DNA of 39,388 bases from Bacteroidales bacterium UBA3630 (GCA_002373995.1 DFLB01000044.1:32023-71410), one strand, 5' to 3'; positions 7,157 to 16,132 are shown, counted from the first letter of the stretch. Notes: a model not told the origin generated them from the sequence alone. Made by a program: numbers and translations.

Positions 7157-7906
7157 CTACAGCTGTTTTGTGGTAGACAGACGGGACATGGCGTCGCGCA
7201 GCAGCAGCGACGCCAAGGCGAGGCCGAACGAAGCCGTCACGGGCATCAGCGTGCCCCCCATCTGCGCCGTGCGTTGCACCTCGGGGCTCCACACACAGAA
7301 AAACTTACGCTCAGGATAGCGCTGAGCGCGGCGCATACGCTTGCGCAACGACGCCGCCAGCGGGCACCCGTCGACGCGCCAGAACTCGCTGACCCTCAAC
7401 AGAGTGGGATCCAGCTTGCGGGCGGCGCCCATTGAAGAAAAGAACGTGCATGGCGCCTCTTTGCGTGTGCAGCGAAGGATAAGTTCGAGCTTATCGGCCA
7501 GACTATCAATAGCATCCACCACGTAATCGTACTCCTCCACCGCGAAATTGGCGGCGGTAGTGGCGGAATATGCCTCCTGGCGGGCCTGAATATCTGCCAA
7601 GGGGTTGACAGCCAGCAACCTCTCGCGCATCACCTCGACCTTAGGGCGGCCAATGGTGGCCACCAGCGCCGGCAGCTGGCGGTTGACATTAGACGGATCC
7701 ACCGCGTCGGGGTCGACAAGCGTCAGGTGCCCTACCCCACTGCGAACCAGTGCTTCGGCGCACCAAGAGCCCACGCCGCCGACACCGAAAAGCAACACAC
7801 GCATTGTGGCGAAGCGAACCATTGCGTCGTCGCCCACCAGCCGAGCGGTGCGTCCGAAAAGATCGGCCGTTGAAAAAGACTGTCTGTCAAGCATATCACC
7901 ACACAT
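7157..7906 (-). CDS. tcdA: tRNA threonylcarbamoyladenosine dehydratase (ThiF/MoeB/HesA family)
   Basis: About 249 residues of the E1-like ThiF superfamily. TcdA (CsdL) uses ATP to cyclise t6A37 to ct6A in tRNAs reading ANN codons. The ATP-binding Rossmann loop is LLFGVGGVGSWCAEALVRSG (about residues 39-58), followed by LVDPDAVDPSNVNRQ and the GRPKVEVM segment; VDAIDSLADKLELI matches the conserved Asp-containing loop. The order of motifs and the short length fit TcdA rather than MoeB or ThiF proper, and no ThiS/MoaD partner is nearby. An alternative start is ATG 7894. It is a single gene, divergent from the DPP-IV gene across an 11-bp repeat array. Confidence 0.87.
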   Translation of the reverse strand: MCGDMLDRQSFSTADLFGRTARLVGDDAMVRFATMRVLLFGVGGVGSWCAEALVRSGVGHLTLVDPDAVDPSNVNRQLPALVATIGRPKVEVMRERLLAVNPLADIQARQEAYSATTAANFAVEEYDYVVDAIDSLADKLELILRCTRKEAPCTFFSSMGAARKLDPTLLRVSEFWRVDGCPLAASLRKRMRRAQRYPERKFFCVWSPEVQRTAQMGGTLMPVTASFGLALASLLLRDAMSRLSTTKQL

Positions 7907-7942
7907 AACGCTATCGGGGCGGAATTATTGTGCGACAGATTA

Positions 7943-8019
7943 AGATATGCCTTGGATATGCTTAGGATATGCTTAGGATGAGCTTAGGATATGCTTAGGA
8001 AGAACTTAGGATAAGCGAT
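7943..8019 (+). repeat. 11-bp tandem repeat array (GGATATGCTTA)
   Basis: Seven 11-bp units: a degenerate first unit (7943-7953), then GGATATGCTTA at 7954, 7965 and 7987, GGATGAGCTTA at 7976, GGAAGAACTTA at 7998 and a decayed unit at 8009. A close copy lies at the window end (39364 onward). Confidence 0.92.
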
Positions 8020-8079
8020 GGGGTTAGGCGGTACAGACAACATGCGATTAAAAAAAATGCGCGTTGTGTATTTTTTTTG

Positions 8080-8087
8080 TATATTTG
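8080..8087 (+). promoter_or_regulatory. Promoter -7 element of the DPP-IV operon
   Basis: TATATTTG fits TAnnTTTG and is followed by CATTTTATATCT, identical to the sequence after the typA -7 element. The ATG is 36 bases downstream. No clear -33 TTTG is seen. Confidence 0.65.
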
Positions 8088-8122
8088 CATTTTATATCTG
8101 TACCTAAAATAATCTATCACCG

Positions 8123-10381
8123 ATGAAGAAACTCATTATGTATGTGACCTTTGCGCTGGTGACAGCCGGTAGTGGCGCGGCGGCGCAAAACGAGAATATC
8201 ACCCTTGAAGACATCTGGACGAAGCGCACCTTTGCCCCGCAGGGCATCGGCGGCATACGGTCGATGGCCGATGGGGAGCACTACCTCTCGATGACGCGGA
8301 CGGGTATCTCGAAATACAGCTACCTGACGGGCGAGAAGGTTGAAGACGTGTGCCTCTTCAATGCTCCGGGCCAGCGGCCAAAAGCGAAGCCGTTGCCTGT
8401 CTTTGAGAGCTACGCCATGAGTGCCGACGAGCAGAAGATACTGTTGAGCGCGGGTTTTGAGCCCATCTACCGTCACAGCGGGGTGAGCGACTACTACATC
8501 TACAGCCTTCAGGACAAGACCTTTACGAAGATCAGCAATGGCGGGAAGCAGCGTCTGACCACGCTGAGCCCCGACGGGACGAAGGTGGCCTTTGTGCGCG
8601 ACAACAACCTCTACTGGATGGACCTCGGCACGCTGGAAGAGCACGCCATTACCACGGAGGGCAAGGTGAACGAGGTCATCTGCGGCACCACCGACTGGGT
8701 GTATGAGGAAGAGTTTGCCATCACGCGGGGCTTCCAGTGGAGTCCCGACTCGAAGAAGATAGCCTACATGGTCTTTGACGAGCATAAGGTGAAGGAATAC
8801 AACATGCAGATGTGGGGTGAGCTCTATCCCGAAGACTACCGTTACAAATACCCCAAGGCTGGCGAGGACAACAGCCGGGTGGAGCTGCGCGTCTATGACG
8901 TGGAGAACCAGAAGGGACTCTTCATGCCCGCGCTGGCGGAGGCCCGCACCAACAGCACGTGGGAGTACATCCCCCGCTTCCAGTGGGCCGATGCCAACAC
9001 GCTGGCATTCATGCGTATGAACCGTCTGCAGAGCCACATGCAGATCCTGAGCGTAAACGCTCTGGCACCGAACAAAGTCCAAATGCTGTATGACGAGCAG
9101 GACAAAGCCTACGTCGAGGTGCCCGACACGTGGCAGTTCATCACCGTGGGCAAAGGCAAGAAAGCCCAGCAGCAGATGCTCATCACCAGCGAGCGCGACG
9201 GCTACCGCCACATCTACCTCTACGGCATGGACGGCAAGCTGGTCAAGCAGGTGACGAGCGGCGAGTGGGAGGTGTGCGAGGTGGCAGGCGTGGATGTCAA
9301 AAACCAGCGCCTCTACTACACCAGCCGCGAACACCATCCCACCCAGAAGAGCCTCTTCGTCATCGGCTTCGACGGCAAGAAGAAGCAGTGCCTCAACGAC
9401 CTGACACGCAATTGGAAGAACACAGAAGACCGCTACGTGCTGGGCACCTACGGAGCTACCTTCAGCAACGGCTGCAAATACTACATCCGCACCTACAGCA
9501 CCGCCAACGACGCCCCCCTCTACACGCTGCACGACGCGGGTGGCAAGTTGATAAAGGTGTTGGAGGACAACATGGAGCTGAACAAGAAGATGAAGGTGGA
9601 ATATGAGACCCATCGCAAGACCTTCGGTTCGTTCACCACCTCCATTGGTACACAGCTCAACTATTACACCATCAAGCCCAAGAACTTCGACCAGAACAAG
9701 CGCTACCCCGTGCTCATCTACGTCTACGGCGGTCCCGGCAACCAGCAGGTCTCGGACAGCTACGGCGGTGCCGACTACTACTGGTACCACATGCTGGCCG
9801 AGAAGGGCTATGTGGTCTTCTGCTTCGACGGAAGAGGCACCGGTGGTCGTGGCGCACAGTTCAAGAAGCAGACCTATGGCGACATGGGCCGCATGGAATG
9901 CGAGGACGCCATCGAAGCCGCCCGCTGGCTGGGCCAGCAGAGCTGGGTGGACAAAGAGCGCATTGGCATCTGGGGATGGAGTTTTGGCGGCTACCTATCG
10001 ACGTTGAGTCTGCTCAAAGGCAACGACGTATTCAAGACGGCCATCGCCGTAGCACCAGTGATGAACTGGCGCTACTACGACAACATCTACACCGAGCGCT
10101 ACCTGGGCCTGCCGCAGGACAACGCCAAGGGCTACGACGACAACTCGCCGCTCAACTTTGCCGACCGACTGCAGGGCAACTACCTGCTCATCCACGGCAC
10201 TGGCGACGACAACGTACACTTCCAGAACTCGGCCGAAATGGTGGAACGGTTAGAGAATGCCGGCAAGCAGTTCGAATTCCGCATCTACCCCAACAAAAAC
10301 CACAGCATCTACGATGCCACGGGCAACACTCGGCTGAACCTCTACCAGCTGATGACTGACTTTATTCTGAGAAAATTATAA
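8123..10381 (+). CDS. Dipeptidyl peptidase IV-type serine peptidase (S9B)
   Basis: A 752-residue exported prolyl peptidase that removes X-Pro or X-Ala dipeptides from peptide N-termini, probably in the periplasm. It has a signal peptide (about residues 1-21, cut near AAAQN), a beta-propeller domain and a C-terminal alpha/beta hydrolase domain. The DPP-IV glutamate motif is DWVYEEEFAITRGFQWSPD. The catalytic triad is visible as Ser620 in GWSFGGY, Asp695/696 in HGTGDDNVHF and His727 in KNHSIYD; the spacing matches human and Porphyromonas DPP-IV. It is the first gene of a run with an outer-membrane protein 6 bp downstream, gltX and an OmpH-like gene. Peptide breakdown fits the amino-acid-fermenting character suggested by kamA and kdd. 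Confidence 0.95.
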   Translation: MKKLIMYVTFALVTAGSGAAAQNENITLEDIWTKRTFAPQGIGGIRSMADGEHYLSMTRTGISKYSYLTGEKVEDVCLFNAPGQRPKAKPLPVFESYAMSADEQKILLSAGFEPIYRHSGVSDYYIYSLQDKTFTKISNGGKQRLTTLSPDGTKVAFVRDNNLYWMDLGTLEEHAITTEGKVNEVICGTTDWVYEEEFAITRGFQWSPDSKKIAYMVFDEHKVKEYNMQMWGELYPEDYRYKYPKAGEDNSRVELRVYDVENQKGLFMPALAEARTNSTWEYIPRFQWADANTLAFMRMNRLQSHMQILSVNALAPNKVQMLYDEQDKAYVEVPDTWQFITVGKGKKAQQQMLITSERDGYRHIYLYGMDGKLVKQVTSGEWEVCEVAGVDVKNQRLYYTSREHHPTQKSLFVIGFDGKKKQCLNDLTRNWKNTEDRYVLGTYGATFSNGCKYYIRTYSTANDAPLYTLHDAGGKLIKVLEDNMELNKKMKVEYETHRKTFGSFTTSIGTQLNYYTIKPKNFDQNKRYPVLIYVYGGPGNQQVSDSYGGADYYWYHMLAEKGYVVFCFDGRGTGGRGAQFKKQTYGDMGRMECEDAIEAARWLGQQSWVDKERIGIWGWSFGGYLSTLSLLKGNDVFKTAIAVAPVMNWRYYDNIYTERYLGLPQDNAKGYDDNSPLNFADRLQGNYLLIHGTGDDNVHFQNSAEMVERLENAGKQFEFRIYPNKNHSIYDATGNTRLNLYQLMTDFILRKL

Positions 10382-10387
10382 TCAATC

Positions 10388-11158
10388 ATGAAGAAGACTA
10401 TATTATTGGGTTTAATGGGCCTGGCGGGGCTCATGGGCTTTACGGCACAGGCGCAGTTTGGCGACTACGGCGTGCGTTTAGGCATCGGCACCGCCACCAT
10501 TGAAGACGACCTGACCACCAAATCGCCCGTTTTAGGGCTGAATGCAGGAGGCTATATCAACTACACCTTCGCACAGAGCGAAAGCATCCTGGCGGAGATA
10601 TTCTACCTGCAGACTGGTCTCAACCTGACACGTCGCGGCAGCAATTTCGAGGAGGTTCGCGAATTCTCCAACGACCTTATGGAACGTCGGGGTTACTACC
10701 ACACATGGTATCTGCAGTTGCCCATTCTGGCGGGTGTGCACATGGAGTTACCCATTCGACAGGCCGGACACGTGGTGGGCTTCTTCCTCGGGCCTGCCGT
10801 CAGTGTGGGGCTCTTCGGCAGCTATGCCGACCGTAAGGTGTCGCCCTACAATCCCTCATACACAGCCAACTATGATGTCAGCATCCACGGTTCGGCAGCC
10901 GACCGACAGGTATTCAACCACCTCAACCGTCTGGATATCGGTGCCATCGTGGGCATCAGCTATGAGTATCGCGACTTTACGATCTCGCTCTTCCTCGACC
11001 ACGGCTTCATGGCCACGTCGGAAGGCAACGATGTGCTGCGGCTGATAGAAAACAGCCAAAGCACAGACGGCAAAACCGTCGAGGTAAAGATTCCCAATGG
11101 CCACAACAATGCAGTGATGCTCTCGGTGGCCTATCGTTTAGGCACTTTCAGCAAATAA
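10388..11158 (+). CDS. Outer-membrane beta-barrel protein (PorT-like family)
   Basis: A 256-residue protein with a signal peptide (MKKTILLGLMGLAGLMGF, cut after AQA) and alternating aromatic/polar strands typical of a small eight-stranded barrel: YGVRLGIGTATIED, YYHTWYLQLPILAGVHMEL, VVGFFLGPAVSVGLFG, RLDIGAIVGISYEYRDFTI, and a terminal AVMLSVAYRLG strand. The YLQLPILAGV segment is characteristic of the outer-membrane beta-barrel family PF13568, common in Bacteroidota. No specific substrate can be inferred. It begins 6 bp after the peptidase stop and ends 7 bp before gltX, so it is certainly in the same transcript. Confidence 0.8.
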   Translation: MKKTILLGLMGLAGLMGFTAQAQFGDYGVRLGIGTATIEDDLTTKSPVLGLNAGGYINYTFAQSESILAEIFYLQTGLNLTRRGSNFEEVREFSNDLMERRGYYHTWYLQLPILAGVHMELPIRQAGHVVGFFLGPAVSVGLFGSYADRKVSPYNPSYTANYDVSIHGSAADRQVFNHLNRLDIGAIVGISYEYRDFTISLFLDHGFMATSEGNDVLRLIENSQSTDGKTVEVKIPNGHNNAVMLSVAYRLGTFSK

Positions 11159-11165
11159 GAAGAAT

Positions 11166-12734
11166 ATGACAGTCAGAGTAAGATTTGCCCCGAGTCCTAC
11201 GGGGCCACTACACATCGGGGGCGTGCGTACCGCCCTGTACAACTACCTTTTCGCCCGTCAGCAGGGCGGCAAGATGATACTGCGCATCGAAGACACCGAC
11301 CAGACACGCTTTGTGCCCGGTGCAGAACAATACATCATCGAAGCCCTTGATTGGCTGGGCATCCAGTTTGACGAAGGCGTGCACATCGGAGGCCCCTTCG
11401 GACCCTACCGCCAGAGCGACCGCAAGCCCCTCTATCGCCAGTATGCCGAACAGCTGCTCGCCGACGGTTGGGCATACTACGCCTTTGACAAGCCCGAGGC
11501 GCTGGAAGCCAAGCGCAAGGAAGCCGAGACAAATATGCATCTTGGCTATACCCTAGTCATTGATGGACACAAAACCCCATTCCAATACGACTGTAATACT
11601 CGTATGCAGATGGAGAACAGCCTCAGCCTGGGCATGGAAGAAGCACAGCGTCGCATCGCTGCCGGCGACCCCTATGTGATACGGTTCAAATTTCCTGAGG
11701 ATATCGACATCACGGTGCACGACCTTATCCGCGGCGACGTCACGATGAACAGCCGTCTGCTGGACGACAAAGTGCTCTTCAAGAGCGACGGCATGCCCAC
11801 CTACCACCTGGCCAACATCGTCGACGACCACCTGATGGAAATCACCCACGTCATCCGTGGCGAGGAATGGCTCCCCTCGGCACCGCTGCATGTGATGCTC
11901 TACCGCGCCTTCGGCTGGGAGGAGACCATGCCGCAGTTCGCCCACCTGCCCCTGCTGCTCAAGCCCGAAGGCAACGGCAAGCTCAGCAAGCGCGACGGCG
12001 ACCGTCTGGGCTTCCCCGTCTTCCCGCTGGAGTGGCACGACCCCAAGAGCGGCGAAGTCAGCAGCGGATATCGCGAGCAGGGCTACCTGCCCCAGGCGGT
12101 GGTCAACATGCTGGCCCTCCTCGGTTGGCACCCCGGCACCGACCAGGAGCTGATGACCATGGACGAGTTGACCAAACTCTTCGACATCAGCCACATCAGC
12201 AAGAACGGCGCCAAATTCAGCCTCGACAAAGCCAAGTGGTTCCAGCACGAATACTTCCAGCAGCTCAGCGACGAAGAGGTGGCCTCGATGCTCGAGCAGC
12301 AGGTTGCCGCCCACGGCATCCAAGCCGACCACGGATACGCAATGCAGGTGGCAGCCCTGATGAAGGAACGCATCACCTTCCCCAGCGAGCTGTGGGACAC
12401 CTGCTGCTACTTCTTCCAGGCGCCGACCGAATACGACCCCGCCGCCATCAAGAAACGCTGGAAAGCGGGCATGACCACACATATGGCCAAGGTCATCGAG
12501 ATACTGAACACCGTCCCCTTCGAATACGATGCCATCCACAAGGCGTTGCTGGAAGACTACATCAAGGGCCACGAGCTGAACATGGGCTCCGTGATGAACT
12601 CGCTGCGCCTGGCTGTGGTGGGCAAGACCGTGGGGCCTGACATGCTGACGCTGGTCATGATGCTGGGCAAAGACGAGACCATCCGCCGCGTGCAGCGTGC
12701 CATCGACACCATCGGGGAAGTCGAAAACCAATAA
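11166..12734 (+). CDS. gltX: Glutamyl-tRNA synthetase
   Basis: A 522-residue class I synthetase that attaches glutamate to tRNA-Glu. The HIGH motif is HIGG (residues 16-19) in SPTGPLHIGGVRTALYNY; the KMSKS motif is KLSKR with its first Lys at residue 272, followed by DGDRLG. The segments RIEDTDQTRF and IRGEEWLPSAPLHVMLY are standard for GluRS. The C-terminal helical domain is full length. The 7-bp gap to the preceding barrel gene and the 30-bp gap to the OmpH-like gene place it mid-operon, so its expression depends on the promoter at 8080 unless an internal promoter exists. Confidence 0.96.
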   Translation: MTVRVRFAPSPTGPLHIGGVRTALYNYLFARQQGGKMILRIEDTDQTRFVPGAEQYIIEALDWLGIQFDEGVHIGGPFGPYRQSDRKPLYRQYAEQLLADGWAYYAFDKPEALEAKRKEAETNMHLGYTLVIDGHKTPFQYDCNTRMQMENSLSLGMEEAQRRIAAGDPYVIRFKFPEDIDITVHDLIRGDVTMNSRLLDDKVLFKSDGMPTYHLANIVDDHLMEITHVIRGEEWLPSAPLHVMLYRAFGWEETMPQFAHLPLLLKPEGNGKLSKRDGDRLGFPVFPLEWHDPKSGEVSSGYREQGYLPQAVVNMLALLGWHPGTDQELMTMDELTKLFDISHISKNGAKFSLDKAKWFQHEYFQQLSDEEVASMLEQQVAAHGIQADHGYAMQVAALMKERITFPSELWDTCCYFFQAPTEYDPAAIKKRWKAGMTTHMAKVIEILNTVPFEYDAIHKALLEDYIKGHELNMGSVMNSLRLAVVGKTVGPDMLTLVMMLGKDETIRRVQRAIDTIGEVENQ

Positions 12735-12764
12735 CAGACAACTGACAAACAAGACAATACAAAC

Positions 12765-13379
12765 ATGGAAAACAAGACAAACAAAATCCTTATCATCTGC
12801 AATGCCGTGCTGCTGCTCGGCTTGATCGGCATCTATGTGCTGCACTTCACCAGCGCCCCCAAAAGCAAGACCAACAGCGAAGCCACAGAACCCCTCCAGA
12901 AAGAGGGCGGCCTGACGGTGGCGTATGTCGACACCGACACCCTGCTGGCCAAGTACCAGTACGCCATCGACATGCAGAAAGAGCTCGAAGCCTTCCGTGA
13001 CCAGCAGGAACGCTACTACCAGCAGCAGGTCACCAGCTTCCAGACCGACTACCAGAACTACCTGCAGACCGGCTCCACGATGACCCTCAGCCAGCAGCAA
13101 GCCAAAGAGGAGGAACTCAAGAAACGCATGGAGCGCATGCAGACCCTTGAGCAGGAGCTGATGGCCAAGGTCGCCGAACGCCAGCTGGCCGAGAACACCA
13201 AGCTGCTCAACGCCATCTTTGCCTTTGTGCGCGAGTACAATGCCGCCAACCAGCAGTTCGACATTGTGATGCGCAAGACCTTCAACGACTCCCCCACCCT
13301 CTACCTCAACCCCGGCATGGACATCACACAGGAGATCCTCGACGGTCTCAACGAAGAGTACAAGAACCTGAAGAAATAG
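12765..13379 (+). CDS. OmpH/Skp-like periplasmic chaperone, membrane-anchored
   Basis: A 204-residue protein with an uncleaved N-terminal membrane segment (ILIICNAVLLLGLIGIYVLH), then VAYVDTDTLLAKYQYAIDMQ, the conserved opening of the OmpH/Skp family, and a long coiled coil rich in Gln and Glu (about residues 70-150) ending in the LxExNPGMDITQEILDGLN-like tail. Skp proteins bind unfolded outer-membrane proteins in the periplasm; here the hydrophobic anchor lacks an obvious cleavage site. Its place behind an outer-membrane barrel gene fits a chaperone role. It ends the operon, followed by a strong intrinsic terminator. Confidence 0.82.
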   Translation: MENKTNKILIICNAVLLLGLIGIYVLHFTSAPKSKTNSEATEPLQKEGGLTVAYVDTDTLLAKYQYAIDMQKELEAFRDQQERYYQQQVTSFQTDYQNYLQTGSTMTLSQQQAKEEELKKRMERMQTLEQELMAKVAERQLAENTKLLNAIFAFVREYNAANQQFDIVMRKTFNDSPTLYLNPGMDITQEILDGLNEEYKNLKK

Positions 13380-13399
13380 ACCTGCCCGGCAGACTATAT

Positions 13400-13444
13400 G
13401 CGGAGGGCAGAGGTCGGTCACACCTCTGCCCTCCGCTTTTTTTT
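13400..13444 (+). terminator. Strong intrinsic terminator of the DPP-IV to ompH operon
   Basis: A perfect 15-bp GC-rich stem (13400-13414 with 13422-13436, loop of 7) is followed directly by eight T residues (13437-13444). It lies 20 bp past the stop of the OmpH-like gene. Confidence 0.95.
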
Positions 13445-13503
13445 GCACTGCTTGTCCCTCGCCGCCGCCCCGCCGCCTGTCCGGGGATGGTCCGGCTTTT
13501 GTC

Positions 13504-13569
13504 GGACGATCCCCGGACGATCCCCGGACCATCCTCGGACCATCCCCGGACCAAGAGCGGACCAAGAGC
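13504..13569 (+). repeat. 11-bp tandem repeat array (GGACNATCCCC / GGACCAAGAGC)
   Basis: Six units of 11 bp, all starting with GGAC, at 13504, 13515, 13526, 13537, 13548 and 13559; the last is followed by TTAGG as in the other arrays. GTCCGGGGATGGTCCG (13479-13494) is the exact reverse complement of 13536-13551, so a 16-bp stem can form. Confidence 0.9.
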
Positions 13570-13582
13570 TTAGGTCAAAGTC

Positions 13583-13616
13583 AAAAAAGAGCCTCGCTGT
13601 AACGGCGAGGCTCTTT
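13583..13616 (-). terminator. Terminator of the T9SS cargo gene
   Basis: A 12-bp perfect stem (13586-13597 with 13605-13616, loop of 7) begins 3 bp past the stop codon; on the minus strand it ends in a run of six T. Confidence 0.9.
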
Positions 13617-13619
13617 GCA

Positions 13620-16046
13620 TTATCTCTTCACGATGCGCTGCACCAGGCTTCCCGCCCGCAGCATGTAGATACCCTGCGGCAGCGAGCCAAGGTCCAAGAG
13701 TGCGGCACCCGCCGCTACGCGGGCTGTCGCCACCACGCGCCCCGTCATATCCATGAGCTCCACCTGCCCGGCATCGGTCATCACCTGCAGCAACCCCGTC
13801 GTGGGGTTGGGATAGACGCTCATTGCCGTGGGCGACACCGTGTGGATGGCCACCTCGTGGGGTGCCGAATACGGCATATACAGGAACGGGCGTTCGCTGT
13901 CGGTGGTATCTCTACCCCACTGGCGGCGCACTTGGTCGGCATTGCGCTGCATCGCCTCTATCGACGACTGCACGGTGGTCTCACCAAAACCCGCAGTGTA
14001 AGCAATATCGAATTGCTGACAACTGCCAGCCTCGAAGGTGAAGGGGCCGCTGCCGGCGACGCCGCGACGTTCGCCAGGGGCACCCCCAGCCGTAGTCTCG
14101 TTCCAATCGTCAGCATTCACCTCTGGCACAGCGCCATTGGTCCCCCAGTGCAGCGGGTCGCTGTCGTTAGGGAACACAAACGACGCCTCGAGCGTGGTGG
14201 TATTGTAAGCGAAGCCGTTGCCGCCGTACTTCAGGTGCTGATAGTTCTTCCAGCAGGAGTTCATATAATTATAGTAGTCGGAAGGGGTAAACGGATTGCC
14301 ACAAATAGCATTCGAACTAATGTCATAATACATAAACGAAGTCATGCCGATGCGCTCATTATTAGGGAGATAAGGGTTAACCACTCCGTCTGACGGCATC
14401 GTGGCGCCACCGAGGATGACGCATCCCTGTGCTGGCGGAACCCCTGTAAACGAGGTCTCCGTGGGCGTATCCTCCTCATAGCCGTTATATGCATAGTACA
14501 TGCTGCGACTTACGTCACACCCAATAAAATCATCATACGCGTACCCCAGGTCGAAATCGCACCATGCCCCCAGAATGGTGTTAGGATAGTCTACCGACGA
14601 GCGGTTAAAGATATCGTAATGCACAAACACTGTATTCCATAGCGCTGTGTCCTCCGGCTCGTCGAACGAGTATGTCATGGCATGCACCTCTACGCCAAGA
14701 GCCTCGCCGCCATTGGAATGGCTACCAAAAGCGTCGTTAAAAATACTGAACACGCACTCGTCACCGCGAATAATCGGGTAGTCGCCGGCATGGGCATTGT
14801 AGCGGCCGTTGCTGTCTGCATCGTAGAAAGGAGCCAGTTGCTCCGCAAAACCGTCGGCCCCATTGCCCGGCCATGACACAATGTCGTCAGGAATGACGTA
14901 TCCATCCTCGCCGCAGTGGGCGATGTGGTTGTCTATCATCTCTCTCGTCACATGCCATACGCGGCTGAAGCTTCTGACGGTCTCCAGGTCGGTAGTGCCA
15001 TCCAAGCGTAGCGGGCCGGGGAAAAAGTCGGTACCGCCAGAGAAGAAGGTTGCAGCAGCCACTCGTGCCACCGTGGTGGAATCGTCACGCTGTACCTGGG
15101 ATGAAGGCCTCGCAAAAGTCAGACTGTCTCTGCTCCCCATCCACAGACCTGTCGCACACAGTGTAGTTGCATCGCCTTTGTCGCGGAAATGGTAATTGCC
15201 ATCGACGCCGTTGTAACTCAGCGTACCAAAGATGTAGACCGGAGTGGTGACGCGGCTGGCGGCAAGGGTGGCATAGGGCATCGTGTCAACGATGCACTCC
15301 ATCTCCACATCGTGGTCAGGCATCACGTATGGCCTAACCGTTTCCGTCGAGCCATCGCCCCAGGCGAGGAAGTATCCAAACCGTGGAATATATTGCTCAT
15401 AGCCACCCATTTGAGTCTGTGCTCTTTGAACGGCGAGCATCGTAGTGTCGCCAGCCTCATTATATCCGCTACTGAAAACCAACGATCCGTTGACCGCCAC
15501 ACCATCCACAACGACGATGTCCTCGTATGTCGGTGTCACCGACAGCCGATGTGCACAGTCGGTTTTGATGTTGCTCAGCGACCAACCTGCCGCCTTCCAC
15601 ATCGCCAGGCTTCCACATGGAACGATGACCGTCAGAGACAGTAATTGGTCTCTGTTAAAGACAAGGTTTATAGACTGCGAGGGAATTGCCGGCGGTAGCT
15701 CACAATCGAAGCGCACCGAGTCGAGGTCGTCACACCCCATAAAGGGATTGGCACCAATACGCACCACCGTTTCGGGCAACCTCACATAGGTCACCGTACT
15801 GTAACCAAAACACATGTTTTCCACCCCCGTAACGCTATACTCCGTCCCCTCGTAGCTCACCGTCGGGGGTACCACTATACGACCCGTATAGCCATTCAAG
15901 CGAGCCACCTCCACCTCGCTTCCGGCTGTGACCACATTATATTTGATAGTCACACCCTCCTCATTCTCAACGCTGAAAGTCTGTGCATTTACCCCCCCAA
16001 GCAAGGCGGCGGCAAGCACTACTGATGTTAGTAATTGTTTGTACAT
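13620..16046 (-). CDS. Secreted T9SS cargo protein with leucine-rich repeat region
   Basis: An 808-residue protein with a signal peptide (MYKQLLTSVVLAAALLGGVNA, cut before Q) and a C-terminal type A sorting domain: MSVYPNPTTGLLQV, VELMDMTGRVV, LDLGSLPQGIYMLRAG and VQRIVKR, the signature of proteins exported by type IX secretion. Residues about 45-140 resemble a BspA-type leucine-rich repeat (YSVTGVENMCFGYSTVTYV, RLPETVVRIGANPFMGC). The middle part is unrecognised, rich in Asp, Asn, Tyr and Trp, with no catalytic motif I can name. The porQ gene in this window supports a working T9SS. It has its own terminator; I see no clear TAnnTTTG promoter in the short gap upstream. Confidence 0.85.
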   Translation of the reverse strand: MYKQLLTSVVLAAALLGGVNAQTFSVENEEGVTIKYNVVTAGSEVEVARLNGYTGRIVVPPTVSYEGTEYSVTGVENMCFGYSTVTYVRLPETVVRIGANPFMGCDDLDSVRFDCELPPAIPSQSINLVFNRDQLLSLTVIVPCGSLAMWKAAGWSLSNIKTDCAHRLSVTPTYEDIVVVDGVAVNGSLVFSSGYNEAGDTTMLAVQRAQTQMGGYEQYIPRFGYFLAWGDGSTETVRPYVMPDHDVEMECIVDTMPYATLAASRVTTPVYIFGTLSYNGVDGNYHFRDKGDATTLCATGLWMGSRDSLTFARPSSQVQRDDSTTVARVAAATFFSGGTDFFPGPLRLDGTTDLETVRSFSRVWHVTREMIDNHIAHCGEDGYVIPDDIVSWPGNGADGFAEQLAPFYDADSNGRYNAHAGDYPIIRGDECVFSIFNDAFGSHSNGGEALGVEVHAMTYSFDEPEDTALWNTVFVHYDIFNRSSVDYPNTILGAWCDFDLGYAYDDFIGCDVSRSMYYAYNGYEEDTPTETSFTGVPPAQGCVILGGATMPSDGVVNPYLPNNERIGMTSFMYYDISSNAICGNPFTPSDYYNYMNSCWKNYQHLKYGGNGFAYNTTTLEASFVFPNDSDPLHWGTNGAVPEVNADDWNETTAGGAPGERRGVAGSGPFTFEAGSCQQFDIAYTAGFGETTVQSSIEAMQRNADQVRRQWGRDTTDSERPFLYMPYSAPHEVAIHTVSPTAMSVYPNPTTGLLQVMTDAGQVELMDMTGRVVATARVAAGAALLDLGSLPQGIYMLRAGSLVQRIVKR

Positions 16047-16086
16047 AGGTTTATTATTTGGGGATTAATACTGTTTGCCTACAACA

Positions 16087-16119
16087 AGGCCCTTTTCCCT
16101 TTTTGGGGGAAAAGGGCCT
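16087..16119. terminator. Hairpin after the aminotransferase gene
   Basis: A perfect 13-bp inverted repeat (AGGCCCTTTTCCC at 16087-16099, GGGAAAAGGGCCT at 16107-16119, loop of 7). It lies 14 bp past the aminotransferase stop and lacks a long T run on the minus strand, so termination strength is uncertain. Confidence 0.65.
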
Positions 16120-16132
16120 CTCGTATTGGGGT

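Noticed and set aside
7943..8019. Possible CRISPR array at the 11-bp repeats
   Set aside because: Units are 11 bp and contiguous with no spacers, and no cas genes are present.
11553..13565. 670-codon open frame antisense to gltX and the OmpH-like gene
   Set aside because: It covers two well-supported genes and a terminator; product has no family features.
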